Notes: generated from the letters alone by a model not told the origin. A stretch of 64,000 nucleotides of DNA from Aurifilum marmelostoma (GCA_027559495.1 JAMXSV010000004.1:609001-673000), one strand, 5' to 3'; shown: positions 1-12,215, counted from the stretch's first letter. Program-made: numbers and translations.

Positions 1-469
1 TGTGTGCGCTCCCTCACCAGGGCCTACTTGGTGAATTCCAGGCGGGTCTGTATCCCCACTCCCTGGATTTGGAATGTAGAATCACTTGCAACCTTGATGC
101 CTTGCATATCCCATGTCAGGTCTATTATTTTGAAGATATCTTCTTATCCTTGAGAAGCCTTGGAACACACAACATCTTTGCATAGAAAAGGACATTTAAA
201 CACTCAAAATACTTGACAAGGAATTATTCTACAGTCTAGATGGCGGGCATGATATGACCGTTGATGAATAGCGAAGCGTTGGCAGCGCTGTAACCTCATC
301 ATTGCGACGCGCTATTGCCGCGATGAATGTGACTAAGTCCATCCAACACCTGCAGCACCTGCGTCTTCGAGCCCCTTGCGTGAAATCTTAAACACAACAA
401 CAATCAACAACCAAGAAGCCCTGTGAGACTGACCACAACATCACCGAGTCTGATTCATGTCATCTCGAC
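1..469. other. Upstream region of the RdRP gene
   Basis: No gene is recognised here. The last 100 bp before the ATG at 470 contain CA/AAC-rich sequence (around 389-415) of the kind common in fungal 5' leaders, so this stretch probably holds the promoter and leader of the RNA-dependent RNA polymerase gene. The first 400 bp could hold the end of a neighbouring gene outside the window, but I see no coding signal. Confidence 0.4.
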
Positions 470-3400
470 ATGCCTCCAGATAATTCATCGCTCTTCCAGT
501 CCAGGGTCGAGGGTCGAGCTCACAAGACTCCCCAGGCCGTCAATTCTGTGGTTCCTATCCGGAATAAAACTGGGCCTGGTCCGACATCTCCCCGCTCCTC
601 GAGGACCTGGGATCACGATGTCCCCTCGCCCGAGAGGCCGTCCGTCTCATCGACGAGCCGTTCTATACCGATCTCTGACCTGTCCTCTCAATCAACCTTC
701 TCGCCTGAATTAGAACGGATTTCGGTCTCGCCAACACCCTCCGAGCTCGACGCTTTAGAGGAATCCTTCTGCGAGTATGACATTCAGCCGGCAACCCCTG
801 CCGGGGAGGATGCCCTGTACCCCGAGCTTCCATCCCTTGAGACGACCTCTGCCACACACCTCGTGGATGACGCAGAGGAACACGACGAAGACAAGCAGCC
901 ATCCTTCTATTCATGCTCCTCTTCATCCCGCTCAAGCTCGTTCGAGGATGTGGAGCTGTACACGTCCAATTCCATAGGCGACCGTCTACGCCTTGTGTGG
1001 CGTGAGTTCCATGTCTGTCCATTGTCATGAGTGGGATGCTGCCGCTCTTGGCTCCTTTTACATCGTGAAATTGACCTCTAGATTCAGCAAAGCCACCGTC
1101 TGTCTCAGCCAATGCTCCATTCAGCGCGCTCTGGGAGGTGTCACGAGTCGCCTTGCACTGCAACGTCGATCCGTCTGATATCAATTTGCAGTGGTGCGAG
1201 AATTGGAACGACATCGACATCTTCTGGGCCAGCCTCAAGAGACATGCAGCTCTTCAGGGGAAGATGCTCCCAGTCAAGTCAGACCCTCAGGCCTGGCGGC
1301 TCAGCCTCGGGGGAGACTCTCCGTCCAGCGGGCAGGCTGTGATTTTGACAGCCTCTATGCACCCCAGCGGATCGAATTCCGGCTCTCCCATGCGGCTGAA
1401 GCTCCACCCCTTGAAGCTGGAACAGAGCTCCCGTCTGTTTCGTCGCTTTGGGTGGGACCGATTCCTCGAGGTTCGGCTGCCTGCGGTCGATTCCTGGCAG
1501 GCTACTGACGAGCAGGAACTGGAAGGCACCCTTGCCAGGTGGCTTACCAATGAGCCTCATCGCTTTATGCATCGTGAGTGGTCGGCATTCTATATCCGTG
1601 ACCGGCCACTCAAGCTGGACGAGCCCCAGCAGGGCAACCATGGTTCACCAGTAAAGACAGTCTTCTATGATCGGATCCTCTTTTTCGCTGAGAGGGGACG
1701 GGGTCTTCCAGTCGTCAGACGACTCCGACCAAGGGTACCTGATAGATCCACTGCCGTCACTCACCCGAGGACCGCCCTGGATAGAAACTCCATGTTAGAC
1801 TGGCTTCTGAACTGGGATGCCAATGGGCGGCAGTCTTATCTCAAACTGTTCCACCGCGTTGCTCTTGGTAGGTCTTCTTACCCCGCAATGGTATAATTAC
1901 ATCCTAGTGCCTGATCACTGACTCTCAACCCCCATCATCCTTGCGCAGGCCTGAGCAAGACGAGTCCTGTCATTGTGTTGCAGCAGGAGCAGATTCGCCA
2001 ACGAAAACACGACATCGAGTCAAGAACGGGTGAGGCCATGAACGATGGCGCCGGGAGAATCTCCCCCAGCCTGATGAGAAAGGTCCGCGACGAGCTCGGA
2101 CTCGAATCGATACCTAGCGCGATCCAGGGCCGGCTTGGGAGCGCAAAGGGCATGTGGGTGGTCGACGTCAAGGAAGTCGGCGGCGAGGACTGGATCGAGA
2201 CATGGCCTCTCCAGAGGAAGTGGGAGTGTGATATGGCTGAGCCGGCGCACAGGACCCTTGAAGTCCGGTCCTGGTCGACCAAGCTCACCTCGGCAAGCCT
2301 GAATATCCAATTCCTGCCAATCCTGGAAGATAGGGCACCTGACCCCAAGGCAATGAGGGCAAAATTCGTCCAGAGCATGATCACGGAGTCGGAGCAACAG
2401 GCAGAGGCCCTCAAGACAGCCATGCAACAACCAGAATCCTTCAGACAGTGGGTCCGGGAACAGTCTCCTCAGAACTCATACCGCCTGGGCAGCGGCAACG
2501 GCATACCTTTCCTGGGCGGTCTTCCACAAGGCACCGAAGACATCATGAGTTTCCTCGCCGATGGGGGGTTTCAGCCTACGCAGCTCAAGTTCATGCACGA
2601 CCTCATCTTTCAGAAGATGACACAGAAAGCAGACTCGACCAAGCAGGAGCTCAAGATCAAGATCGCCAAGTCCACGTACGCATATATCCTGCCAGACTTC
2701 TGGGGCGTCGTCGAGCCTGGCGAGGTCCACCTGTGCTTCTCGTCAAGGTTCAACGATGGTGTTGATGAACTGTCTGATCTGGACGGCCTCGACGTCCTCG
2801 TCTCTCGATCCCCAGCCCATCTCCCGAGCGATGTCCAGAAGGTGAGGGCGACGTATCATCCCGAGCTTCGTCACCTCCGCGACGTCGTCATCTTTTCTGC
2901 CAAGGACGACGTGCCCCTGGCTTCTCTGCTCTCGGGAGGTGACTATGACGGAGACAAGGTCTGGATCTGCTGGGACGCTGATATTGTGGGCAATTTCAAA
3001 AACCATCCTCTCCCGCCCAAACCAGACTTTTCTCCGTATCTAGTCAAGGATCGGGCCACACTGAAAGATCTCCGAGACGAGCACGGGGACGACGACTATG
3101 CGAATGTGATGCTTGAGAAGGCATTTTGCTTCAACCTCGGACGAAAGCTCCTCGGTACGTGTATACCCTACACAGTGAACCCTCGTACAAATCCGCTTTC
3201 TTTTCTGCCGCCATTACCGTTAAATGAGTATCACTGACCTGTTTGTATTCAGGTGCCTGTACATCGTACAAGGAAAAAGCATGTTATCACCAATACCGGG
3301 TGTCTGATGAGGGTGCCATCAAGCTCAGCTGGCTTCTCAGCGAGCTTGCCGATCAGCCAAAACAAGGTATCCTCTTCAGTTACAAGGACTGGAACCGCTT

Positions 3401-4184
3401 TCGAGCCGATGTTATGGGAACAAGACGACAGTATCCCGCACCGGCCTACAAGGCAGCCCTTCAGCTGTCCTCCTTGGGTGCGAAGTCCACGCATATTATA
3501 GACTACCTCATGTACGAAGCCAAAAAGGTCGTAGACAGCGCCCTCGCCGACCTGTACAAATTTATGACCTCCTCTTGCGGTGCAACCACGATCGATCGAG
3601 ATATCATCGCCTATTGGAATCAGTTCGAGGCGGATTTTGGCAGCACGAGACTCGGGAAAGGCGGAAAATCTCGGAACACTTGGTTTTCACATCTTCGTGA
3701 CGGGCTGAGATCTGACGTGGATGCTTGTGTGACTGAGTGGAGCCGTCTGATGAGCACTAATGGCCTCCAAGACTATCGCGGCAAGGTCAAGCACGTCCAC
3801 GCGAAATGGCGAGAGGTCCAACCCCGCTTTGAGGACGGGTCGGAAATCGCGAGCGAGTCTGTCGAGGTGGTTCGGAAGCTTCTGGTCGAGTCCGGGTCGA
3901 CGGTGGCGGAGTTGAGCCGGTGGGAGCTGCTCAAGGCCAGCTTTGCATTCAAGCAGTACCACCGGCGCCAGTTTGTCTGGCAGATGGCGGGCAGACAACT
4001 GCAGGCCATCAAGGCTCTTGCCGTACGATCTGATGGCGCCGTGTATTCGTCTCAGCAGCAGCCGCATGAGGCAACCGTGCCGATACTCGTAACTTCGAAC
4101 ATGTATGCGGCACTAAAACCGGACAACACCTATGTCAAGCAGCTTGTGGCCATGGAGAGGGGGGGATGGGTTGGTCGTACCTGA
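470..4184 (+). CDS. RNA-dependent RNA polymerase, QDE-1/RdRP family
   Basis: Predicted cellular RNA-dependent RNA polymerase of the RNA-silencing pathway, which makes double-stranded RNA from single-stranded templates for Dicer. Exons are 470-1001, 1082-1867, 1949-3154 and 3253-4184; each intron (80, 81, 98 bp) has GT...AG ends and joins the frames exactly, giving about 1151 aa. The N-terminal ~180 residues are Ser/Pro-rich and acidic, probably disordered. The conserved part begins with ALWEVSRVALHCNV after intron 1. The catalytic signature SGGDYDGDKVW carries the metal-binding aspartates at about residues 771, 773 and 775, matching the DxDGD loop of eukaryotic RdRPs. At about 1150 aa it is shorter than QDE-1 (about 1400 aa). 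I cannot tell the QDE-1, SAD-1 and RRP-3 classes apart by eye. The stop at 4182-4184 lies just after a run of seven G (4159-4165); without one G the frame would stay open to 4248, so the C-terminus is uncertain. Confidence 0.9.
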
Positions 4185-4623
4185 TGCAGGCTCCGAAGTG
4201 TTGGGTATGGAAGGGCTGTCCTGGGGATCCAGCCAACAGGATGAGTAACCAGAGAGGAGTTCTCACAATTCTGCAAGGTTGCAGCCTTGCACGACATCAT
4301 GTCGCTTTAGTCTACAAATGGAAACATCCGGGCACTACCCAACAATAGGCTGGGAGTAGGTGTGACTAGCCAACAATAGGAAGAGGTAGGGCACTAGTGC
4401 GAGGCTGTCGACATCATGTTGCTCCACAGCCTCGCCGCTGAAGGCACACAAACTATATAATCCACCTCCAAATCCCATTTTTCCCTCCTCCTCCTCCTTC
4501 TCCATCCCTTTTTCTTTCTCCTCCACCCTCCCATCAAGCTTCCTCTCCCACCCTGCCACCAACAACTCATTGTCAACTGGCCAGTCTTCTCAGTCCATTT
4601 CTTCTTTTGCTTCGTTCCCATCG

Positions 4624-4627
<4 letters not shown>

Positions 4628-4660
<33 letters not shown>
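4628..4660. repeat. (TA)n microsatellite
   Basis: About sixteen uninterrupted TA dinucleotides in intergenic DNA. Confidence 0.9.
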
Positions 4661-4662
<2 letters not shown>

Positions 4663-5033
4663 TGCTCTGTAAGTCTCTTGGGCCCACCTAATTCACCAGT
4701 CTTCTGTGGGATAGGGACTAACGAGAAGCTGTCCTGCAGAAGGAAGGAGAGGAAGCAATGCTTGCTCTTCTTCGAAAGCGACCTCCGAGACACCGTTACC
4801 AACCCCAACGAAACATCAATCGGGCGAAAGAGGCCATCGAATACACAGCGGGGCTTAGCTGATGAGACCACCTGGACTGGGCAGGTACCACCCCAGGCAC
4901 GCAGATGCCAGTGTCTCATTAGCTCTACGCACGCTGCCAGCCTTGGGGCCATATCTGGGCCATGGCAGTGCCGATTAGCGGCTCACGGCAGCGTTCCGAT
5001 GATCCTGGTGATCAGGGCAGGGTCCCTTCTCGA

Positions 5034-5170
5034 CGCGGTCCTCGGGTGGGCTGGTCCCCATGAGGGCCGCGTCGCTATTTGGCGAGCAGGTTCTCGGCCT
5101 TTCGACAAGGGCCTCGCGCGGGCTGGTCCCCACGGGGTCCGCGTCGCTATCTTGCGAGCAGGTTCTCGTC
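5034..5170. repeat. Degenerate tandem duplication, ~72 bp period
   Basis: Two copies share GGGCTGGTCCCCA, then CCGCGTCGCTAT, then GCGAGCAGGTTCTCG in the same order. The CTGGTCCC words start near 5051 and 5123. The copies differ at scattered positions. No function is evident. Confidence 0.75.
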
Positions 5171-6602
5171 AAACCATGTGCGGGACACAACTGCAAGCTA
5201 TTTGTCGGAGGTAAGTCCATTCATCATCTTGCTTTCTTGCGTCGTACACGAGATGCTAACAGAATATCAGCATGATGTGACACCCACCGGCGTGCGTCGC
5301 TTTGCAGTGACGGGCCGCACAATAAACATTGACCATTATCGCGACCAAAAGCGCGGGCTGAGATGCGCGCCGCTGCTCAGATCCCTGAGCGTGGCCAGAA
5401 CTTCCGGTTTTAGGAAGTCCGCTTACAGCTCCTTTAGTAGAGTGAGCCCTTCTGGTCGACATCATCATGAAGACTGACACTTTGTTTTTTATTTTGGCTT
5501 TGCCATCTGGCTCAAATCTGGAAGGTGGGGAATTCAACATTGTTTCCTTTTCTGGTCTATCAGTTCTCTCCCAAAATCAGCAAACACATTAGATCAGCAC
5601 CACTTTCTGGCCATCGCAACGCTATTTGATTGCGTACACATACAAATCACCGGTCCAAAGGAGCAATATGAGGCGGACGAGGGCATTTACTCGGTCGAAG
5701 GTTTACAAAGGCACATAGCATTAAATTCATGGATCTCGGGGTTTGAGAACCGAATAGGAAAGGAATGACTGCCATGTGATGCTAAAAGTACGACACGTAG
5801 AGAACAATACTGTCTTTGTAGAGGCCTAACAATTATGACGATTGCTGGTCCGAAATCTCACTCAGAATATGAATTCGATGATTGCTACAGTAGACTCCTC
5901 CATTTGGCTACGTGCTCGTCAACTACTCATCAGCACTTTGCAGCCCACCTTGGAATAACTATCAGGGTGATGACGGATTTGCTCGGGTCCTCGGCTCAGT
6001 TCCGAACCCTATCGACTGTATATCTTCAAGAAAGTTGGGGGGGGGGGGGGGGGGGAAGCAGGGAGAAAGAGAAAGAAAAGAAAAAAAAGAGGGCGTTGAC
6101 CCTCCCTTCGTCATAAACGCAGCATGGGGGTTATGAGACGGGGTCGGAGGAACCTTGCGTGAAAGAGGCCTTGATCCGCGCCACGGCCCGGACTTAAATG
6201 TTTCCTTTTCCAGTAACCCAGCTTCGCTGGACCCGAAACTACGCACTTGGGTGCCTGAGATCAGAATCATTTTGCTGGTGAGATATATCCAGATGTCCGT
6301 CTTGTGGAGATGCACTCGGCCAAATTAATAAGCCTGTGAGGATGGTCACCATTCCTGAACGCTGGGAAGATAAGGATGACCTTTCGACGACAAGCCGCTT
6401 TCCGCCGATCTTGAGACGACCCAATAGTCTGGTGTCCTCGCCCACTCCATGTATTTTTATATAAATATTAGCAAGAGCCTCTCCTGTTCTATCGTCTATC
6501 CAGGAGATAAAATTAAAATTGTCCAGAAGCTCGAAACCTGCTTCCCCAACACATCTTCTAAAATTTCGAAAGTCAACTCATTTCTTCTTGCGCGCAACCA
6601 CT

Positions 6603-7740
6603 ATGGTTGCAGCGAAACTGGTCTTTGGAGGCTCCGGCCTCACGAAAGCGGCAGGGTACAACACGGCTGAGGATATTAAGCCGATTCTAGAGGCACTGGC
6701 AGAATACGGACATTTGCTTAAAGAAATCGATACCGCCGGCGCCTATGGCGAATCCGAGGAGTTCCTGGGCAAGGCCATGGCGCCCTCCCAGTTCGTCATT
6801 CACACGAAAGCAAGGGGCATGACAAGCCCTGTCCCGTCGACGAAAGACGTCGTCGTTGCCGAGGCAAAGGAAAGTTTACGGAAGCTCGGCGTAGACCAAG
6901 TATGTACATTGGTCCTGCTTGATGGCCGGATCCTGATAGTCAAGAAGGACTCAAATAACAGAATCAAGCTCCCAAGTACACAGATCCTCGGATAACAAGT
7001 GGCTGACATGATGACAATATCAAACCAAACCACAGGTCGATATTTACTATTTGCATTCTCCCGACACCCGCGTCCCCGTTGAGGAGACACTCGCCGGAAT
7101 TGATTCCCTCTACCGGTCAGGCAGCTTCAAACGCTTTGGGCTCTCCGAACACAGCCTGGAACAAGTCAGAGAGGTTCTCCATGTCTGCGAAGCTCATGGT
7201 TATGTGTTGCCCTCTGTATACCAGGGCAACTATAACGCCGTCGCGCGCGGGGCTGAGGACGAGCTGCTGCCGCTCCTCCGCCGCCACGGAATTGCCTTCT
7301 ACGCATACAGCCCAATTGCAGGAGGATTCCTATCCAAAGTCCCGGAGCAGTTGAGGCAGCGCAACCTGCAGGGTCGCTGGAGTGCCGATGGGTATGTCGG
7401 ACGAATATACTACACCATGTATGTCGACAGGCCTGGGTTTCTCGAGGCTCTGGGCACCTGGCATGAGATCGCTGCCGCAGAGGGCGTGTCAGCCGCTGAG
7501 ATGGCTTACCGCTGGGTGGTTCATAACTCTATCTTAGACGGTACGTTTGGGGATGCTGTGGTTATTGGCCCGCGTGGCCCTCGTCAGGTCAAGGAGACGT
7601 TGGCGTGGATTCAGAATGGCCCACTGAGCCGAGAGGCCACGACCAAGATCGAGGCTCTGTGGGAGCCCCTCAAGGAGCACGCCTTGGGAAGCAACTTCGA
7701 GGCTTGGAACCTGATGAATAAAGCTTCCAAGAAGATTTGA
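6603..7740 (+). CDS. Aldo-keto reductase, AKR7-like
   Basis: Predicted cytosolic NADPH-dependent aldo-keto reductase of 333 aa, a single (beta/alpha)8 barrel close in character to aflatoxin-aldehyde/aryl-alcohol reductases. Exons are 6603-6899 and 7036-7740; the 136-bp intron starts GTATGT and ends CACAG. The four catalytic residues are visible: Asp43 and Tyr48 in EIDTAGAYGES, Lys69 in HTKARG and His106 in IYYLHSPD. The late segment DAVVIGPRGPRQVKETL fits the region that contacts the cofactor phosphate. An in-frame ATG at 6519 would add 28 unsupported residues; 6603 gives the usual short N-terminus before the first strand. It lies 14 kb from the highly reducing PKS, beyond a repeat block, so a role in that pathway is only possible. 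Substrate is unknown. Confidence 0.9.
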
Positions 7741-10059
7741 CTGAGCAGCTGAGTGGATGAAGAAGCCCTAAGAGCCCTGTCAGACGAGTGTTTGCAAATG
7801 ATCGGTGGTGAGGCCTGGGAAGGAGGAACGTTATTTTTCGACTGTGGATAGCTGAAACACGGCTGCAAATGATATGATGGTCATAGTCATAGATACAATG
7901 ATCCCTAGAGCTTTATATAGAGACAGGGAGAAAGTATTCTTGACTTTTCTGCAAGCCGGGGAGGCTGTGATGAGATATCGGTCTGATAGGCACTGTCATC
8001 TTTTGATATCTTCGCTTGAACTTGTTATCTTATATATCCGTCCTGTAAGGACTGTGTGCCTCAGTGTTTAAAATATTCGTGGCCATATAACCGTTGTTAT
8101 TTGAAGATGAGTTGAGTTCACTGCAATAAGTTTTCGTCTCTTGCATAGAGTGTGTATTTCGCAGTGAGTCCGTCCCGGAAGGGGAGGGCCGCTGCCTGGA
8201 GGAGAGGCCGAGAGGTTCCCTGGATGTAAGGGTCACTGGGACTTAGAGAGACAAAACGTTCTGAAGGGACGGGGGATCACCTGGTCTTATATAGACGTAG
8301 GATATGGTGATATGTTTGAGAGCTAGGGCGCTCATTTTGTACCATGTGCACCGTTTCCATTAGAAAGGACACTATGCACAACCCTTGGCCATCGATGACG
8401 GAGTCTAGGCCTTCTAGCAGGGCGTCAGCATGGTCATCTCGTCGTGTTGAGTCTTTGTCAACTGCCTAGTGAAGACACACTTGGCTGCGTCGAGAATAGA
8501 TTGTCTGGCAACACAGTATACTTGACCATCGATTAATTAGTAGAGGTATTAGGCCTTGAATTGCAAGCTTCCTAGACTATCCCATGACTGTTGTGTGTGT
8601 TCTATATGTCTGGATGTCAAAGACAAATGGCAGGTCTGTCCAGTACACTCCCCCCCCCCCCACCCCCCCCTTTTCCTTCACCATCTAGTCACGTAGTGAA
8701 TGATGAAAGGTCACAGTATGACTGTTTGTTAACCATGGCATCTATATGCACACTTGGCCTCCTAGAGCACCACACAGGTCTGCTCATGCCGGCCACGGGG
8801 GTAAAGTACTACAGCATGGCTCGTGCATATTCTGTGGCAAGGCCGCATGGATATGGGGCCCAGTACTAGGTCACTAAGAAGATTATTTGGTCTTGTAGGA
8901 TCTGGACTATATTTAGCCTGGATTTGGGTGCTAGATTAGATGTCAAGTCACAGTGATAAGGTGTGGCTGTGTTGCAGTAGTCATGACACTTGACTTATGT
9001 CTGATGAGGGCAATTGTTCCCCAACACAGACACCATGCTCCTTAGTGGGAGAATTTGGCTCTGTGGACCAATGCGCTAGAAGTTCCCGAGGGATTAGCTG
9101 CTTAGATATGACATGGCATGGTGTCTGGTCACAGTCTGTAGCTGGGTGCAGGCAGGGTAGGAAGTGGTGATGGGACTTGACTTGTGTCTCTGGTGAGGAC
9201 ATCTGCTCACCTAGTGCAGACACCATGCTTCCCAGCAAGATCGATTGGCTCTATAGAAACAAAGGCTAGGTCCCGCCAAGTCATTGTGCCTGGCTGCTGC
9301 ACTTGGTTGTCTGCTAAGGATGGGTCTTCCTGTTCTGGTCATGGTCTATTTGGATCTCTAGCAGAGGCCCCTGGTCTTCAAACCCAGACGCTAGGGGTCC
9401 TAGAAGAGGTTCTTTGGCTGCTAGGATGCTGGCTAGGGACTCTGGTCACGGTGATTCCCGTGAAAGCACTCTAGGTTGTTTGTCGTGGCCCCTAGGTGCC
9501 CCTAGGGATCTGGGCAGGGCACTGGCTCTTGTAGCTCCTCTTCCTAGGGTTCCTAGCTTGAACGCTTGGCTCTCTGGGATGGCAGTTGGTGGCCTAGTCA
9601 CAGAGAGAGGGTGCTTGGGGCTGTGGAACACAGAGGTGTGTGGTGATGGAGGGAAGGTGTGTCCTCTGGCTGTGACACTTGAGCTTTCTGGTGGAACCAC
9701 TTGGTCTTTTGGCACCAAAGATAGGGCACCTAGTGAGGGCGCCTGGGAGTCTGGGACAATGGCTAGGTCTTGTAGTGAGAGGGGCTTGGGACTTGGGTAT
9801 ATGGTCATCACCCTGGGTTGCCTAGTGGGGGTACCAGGTGTTCTGGAGAAGGTACTATGCATCTTGAGGGCCCTAGGAGATGCGCTTCGGCATGCCAGAG
9901 AGCCGCTAAACCTTGTGGATCAGCCGTCTGGCCTTCCTGAAGATAATTCAGTGACCTAGGGCTCCTAGTGGCTCAGATGGTGGACAGACTAGGAACTCCA
10001 ATATCCACCCTGCTGGTGACAGTATCACTTTCCTTTTAAGAAGACAGAGACACTGGAGA

Positions 10060-10078
10060 AGGCGCTAGGTCCTAGCGC
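10060..10078. repeat. Perfect 9-bp inverted repeat
   Basis: GGCGCTAGG, a single T, then CCTAGCGCC form a perfect palindrome inside the CTAG-rich block. No function is apparent. Confidence 0.7.
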
Positions 10079-10317
10079 CTCACCCCATGTTGGGGCTTCC
10101 ATGGTGGCTGTTGCTGTAAGTCAAGATGTGCCTAGGTGGCTGCTGGCTGCCTAGGGGCTGGCACAGGTCCATACACCTGCTGTCCCCTGTCTCCTGGCCC
10201 CACCTTCTCCCTCTACGAGCCTGTCATCTAGGTATCCTAGCCTCCTGGCACTTGCCTAGGTAGTATTGTGGTATTGACTGTCCTGAGGGACCATGATGTC
10301 CTGACAACAGGAAGGTC

Positions 10318-10955
10318 TCTCCTTCTCGTCTTCTCTCCTTCTCGTCTTCTCGTCTTCTCGTCTTCTCGTCTTCTCGTCTTCTCTCCTTCTCTCCTTCTCT
10401 CCTTCTCTCCTTCTCTCCTTCTCTCCTTCTCTCCTTCTCGTCTTCTCTTCTTCTCTTCTTCTCTTCTTCTCTTCTTCTCTTCTTCTCCTCTTCTCCTCTT
10501 CTCCTCTTCTCCTCTTCTCCTCTTCTCCTCTTCTCCTCTTCCTCTCTTCCTCTCTTCCTCTCTTCCTCTCTTCCTCTCTTCCTCTCTTCCTCTCTTCCTC
10601 TCTTCCTCTCTTCCTCTCTTCCTCTCTTCCTCTCTGCCTGTCTGCCTGTCTGCCTGTCTGCCTGTCTGCCTGTCTGCCTGTCTGCCTGTCTGCCTGTCTG
10701 CCTGTCTGCCTGTCTGCCTGTCTGCCTGTCTGCCTGTCTGCCTGTCTGCCTGTCTGCCTGTCTGCCTGTCTGCCTGTCTGCCTGTCTGCCTGTCTGCCTG
10801 TCTGCCTGTCTGCCTGTCTGCCTGTCTGCCTGTCTGCCTGTCTGCCTGTCTGCCTGTCTGCCTGTCTGCCTGTCTGCCTGTCTGCCTGTCTGCCTGTCTG
10901 CCTGTCTGCCTGTCTGCCTGTCTGCCTGTCTGCCTGTCTGCCTGTCTGCCTGGCT
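10318..10955. repeat. Compound microsatellite of 6- to 8-bp units
   Basis: Units change in blocks along the tract: TTCTCG/TTCTCC hexamers (about 10318-10440), CTTCTT-type units (about 10440-10485), CTTCTCCT-type units (to about 10540), CCTCTCTT octamers (to about 10633), then about forty copies of CCTGTCTG (about 10636-10950). Octamers do not preserve a codon phase, and all frames are open only because of the repeat. The long open frames on both strands here are therefore not genes. Confidence 0.95.
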
Positions 10956-12215
10956 GCCTGGCTTCCGACTAGGCAAGTGGCCAAGCACCATCCTAGGTCT
11001 TAAGATACAACTTAGTTTAGGTGCTTGCCTCTGCAGAAGGAAGTTTGTTGTACTGGCAGGAGATCTTCAGGTCCTAGCCTGACACTGGTGCTGGGCCTTC
11101 TTAAAGAGGACCAGAGCCTCCAGACAGACGCCATATTATCTATGGAGAGACACTGAGATTCTCTGGAAGAAGGCTCTAGTGTCCTGATCTTTTGTCTAGC
11201 CGGTGGGCTTGGACCTCTAGTACTGATGCCAAACTCTCTGTACCAGCGTCCTCTTGTCCTTCATGTGTAGCGGGGCTTGAAACTTCAAGGGATCGGTGTG
11301 CTGTTGTGGTGTGCGCAAGTAGAAGGCTTGGTGTTCTGGTAAGTAACGCATTGCATTGGACTTGGCTCTGTAAACCTGATCTCAAGGCTGCTGAGGATGG
11401 CACTGGGTTCTTCATGATCAGGCATTTGGTCTGCTGGAGAGTCTTGAACTTGGTGCCTGGCAAGACAGAGGCTGGCTTCGAGGATGGGTTGTACTAGGGG
11501 CTCGGAGGATGGGTTCGCGTCTCGTAGATGTGGTAGCAGTCTGTATATTGAAGACACTTGGTCTTTTAGCACGTCAGCGAAGAGATTCCTGGAAGAAAGT
11601 GTGTGGGACAGGTACTCAAGGAGGCGACGAGGCTTGGAGCATGTCTGCATGATGAATAGGGGGGGGAGGGGGATGCTCTGGAACCCAGCTTTATATAATT
11701 ATTAGACAGGAACCCATCTCTGCATTCTGAGGCACAAGTATTGGTACTCGGCCTCTCCTTTCTGTCTAAGAGGCATAGTTGCAACGCGTTGTTGAAAGGG
11801 GGGAAATACAAAAAGAAAAGAGTCACGCGCCAGGCCTGTTTGATGCTATCCACTGCAACAGGGGGCTGTAGGGTTGCCTGGTAACAAGACCTGGGAAAGT
11901 AACCAATTGGCCCTTGCACGCGTTCCCATCAGGCTCCCATCCACTTTCCATGCTTGATGTAGTGTCCAAAAGTGAACAGTCAAGTCAGCCTATACAAGAA
12001 TTCCGCCGACGACACCACCACTACAACAACAGTCATGCGCCTTCTGGGGCTTGGATTCATCTACATGATAGACATCCAAGTGCCCTAGAAGTTTGTTCTC
12101 CCTCAGAGGTCCCAGAACAGCCAAGGTCAGTGCAAGTTAGGGGCTCTAAGACTCTACTCCTAAGTACAAATCTCCTTGCTTGCTGGGCTGCTCACTGGCC
12201 TGGCAGTTCATCCTT

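Larger units (their letters stand above)
4185..6602. other. Intergenic region with simple repeats
   Basis: No gene is supported. The region holds CT/CCT-rich stretches (4475-4560), a TA dinucleotide tract (about 4628-4660), a degenerate direct repeat of about 72 bp period (about 5034-5170) and a G homopolymer of about 17 nt (about 6039-6056) followed by an AG-rich stretch. Open frames here are short and driven by the repeats. The last 150 bp are the likely promoter and leader of the aldo-keto reductase gene. Confidence 0.5.
7741..12215. other. Gene-free repeat-rich block
   Basis: No credible gene. From about 8.3 to 11.7 kb the tetranucleotide CTAG is strongly over-represented, and phrases such as CTTGGTCT, GGTCACAG and CAGACACCATGCT recur in diverged form; for example 9013-9040 and 9215-9233 share ACAGACACCATGCT or GCAGACACCATGCT. 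The block encloses a 640-bp compound microsatellite and a short C-run (8651-8672). The longest open frames (for example 9414-9959 +) have no recognisable protein character. It looks like decayed tandem or dispersed repeat DNA. Confidence 0.55.

Noticed and set aside
4570..5214. A 214-codon frame through the TA repeat
   Set aside because: It reads through the (TA)n tract as Tyr-Ile repeats and through the 72-bp duplication; no conserved sequence.
9184..9959. Open frames in the CTAG-rich block as possible genes
   Set aside because: No recognisable motifs, no intron partners, and matching open frames on the opposite strand.
10636..10950. CRISPR-like array
   Set aside because: The units are contiguous octamers with no spacers, in a eukaryotic genome.
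10224..10991. Three long open frames of 234-255 codons in the microsatellite
   Set aside because: They are translations of 6- to 8-bp repeats in every frame; no non-repeat coding sequence flanks them.
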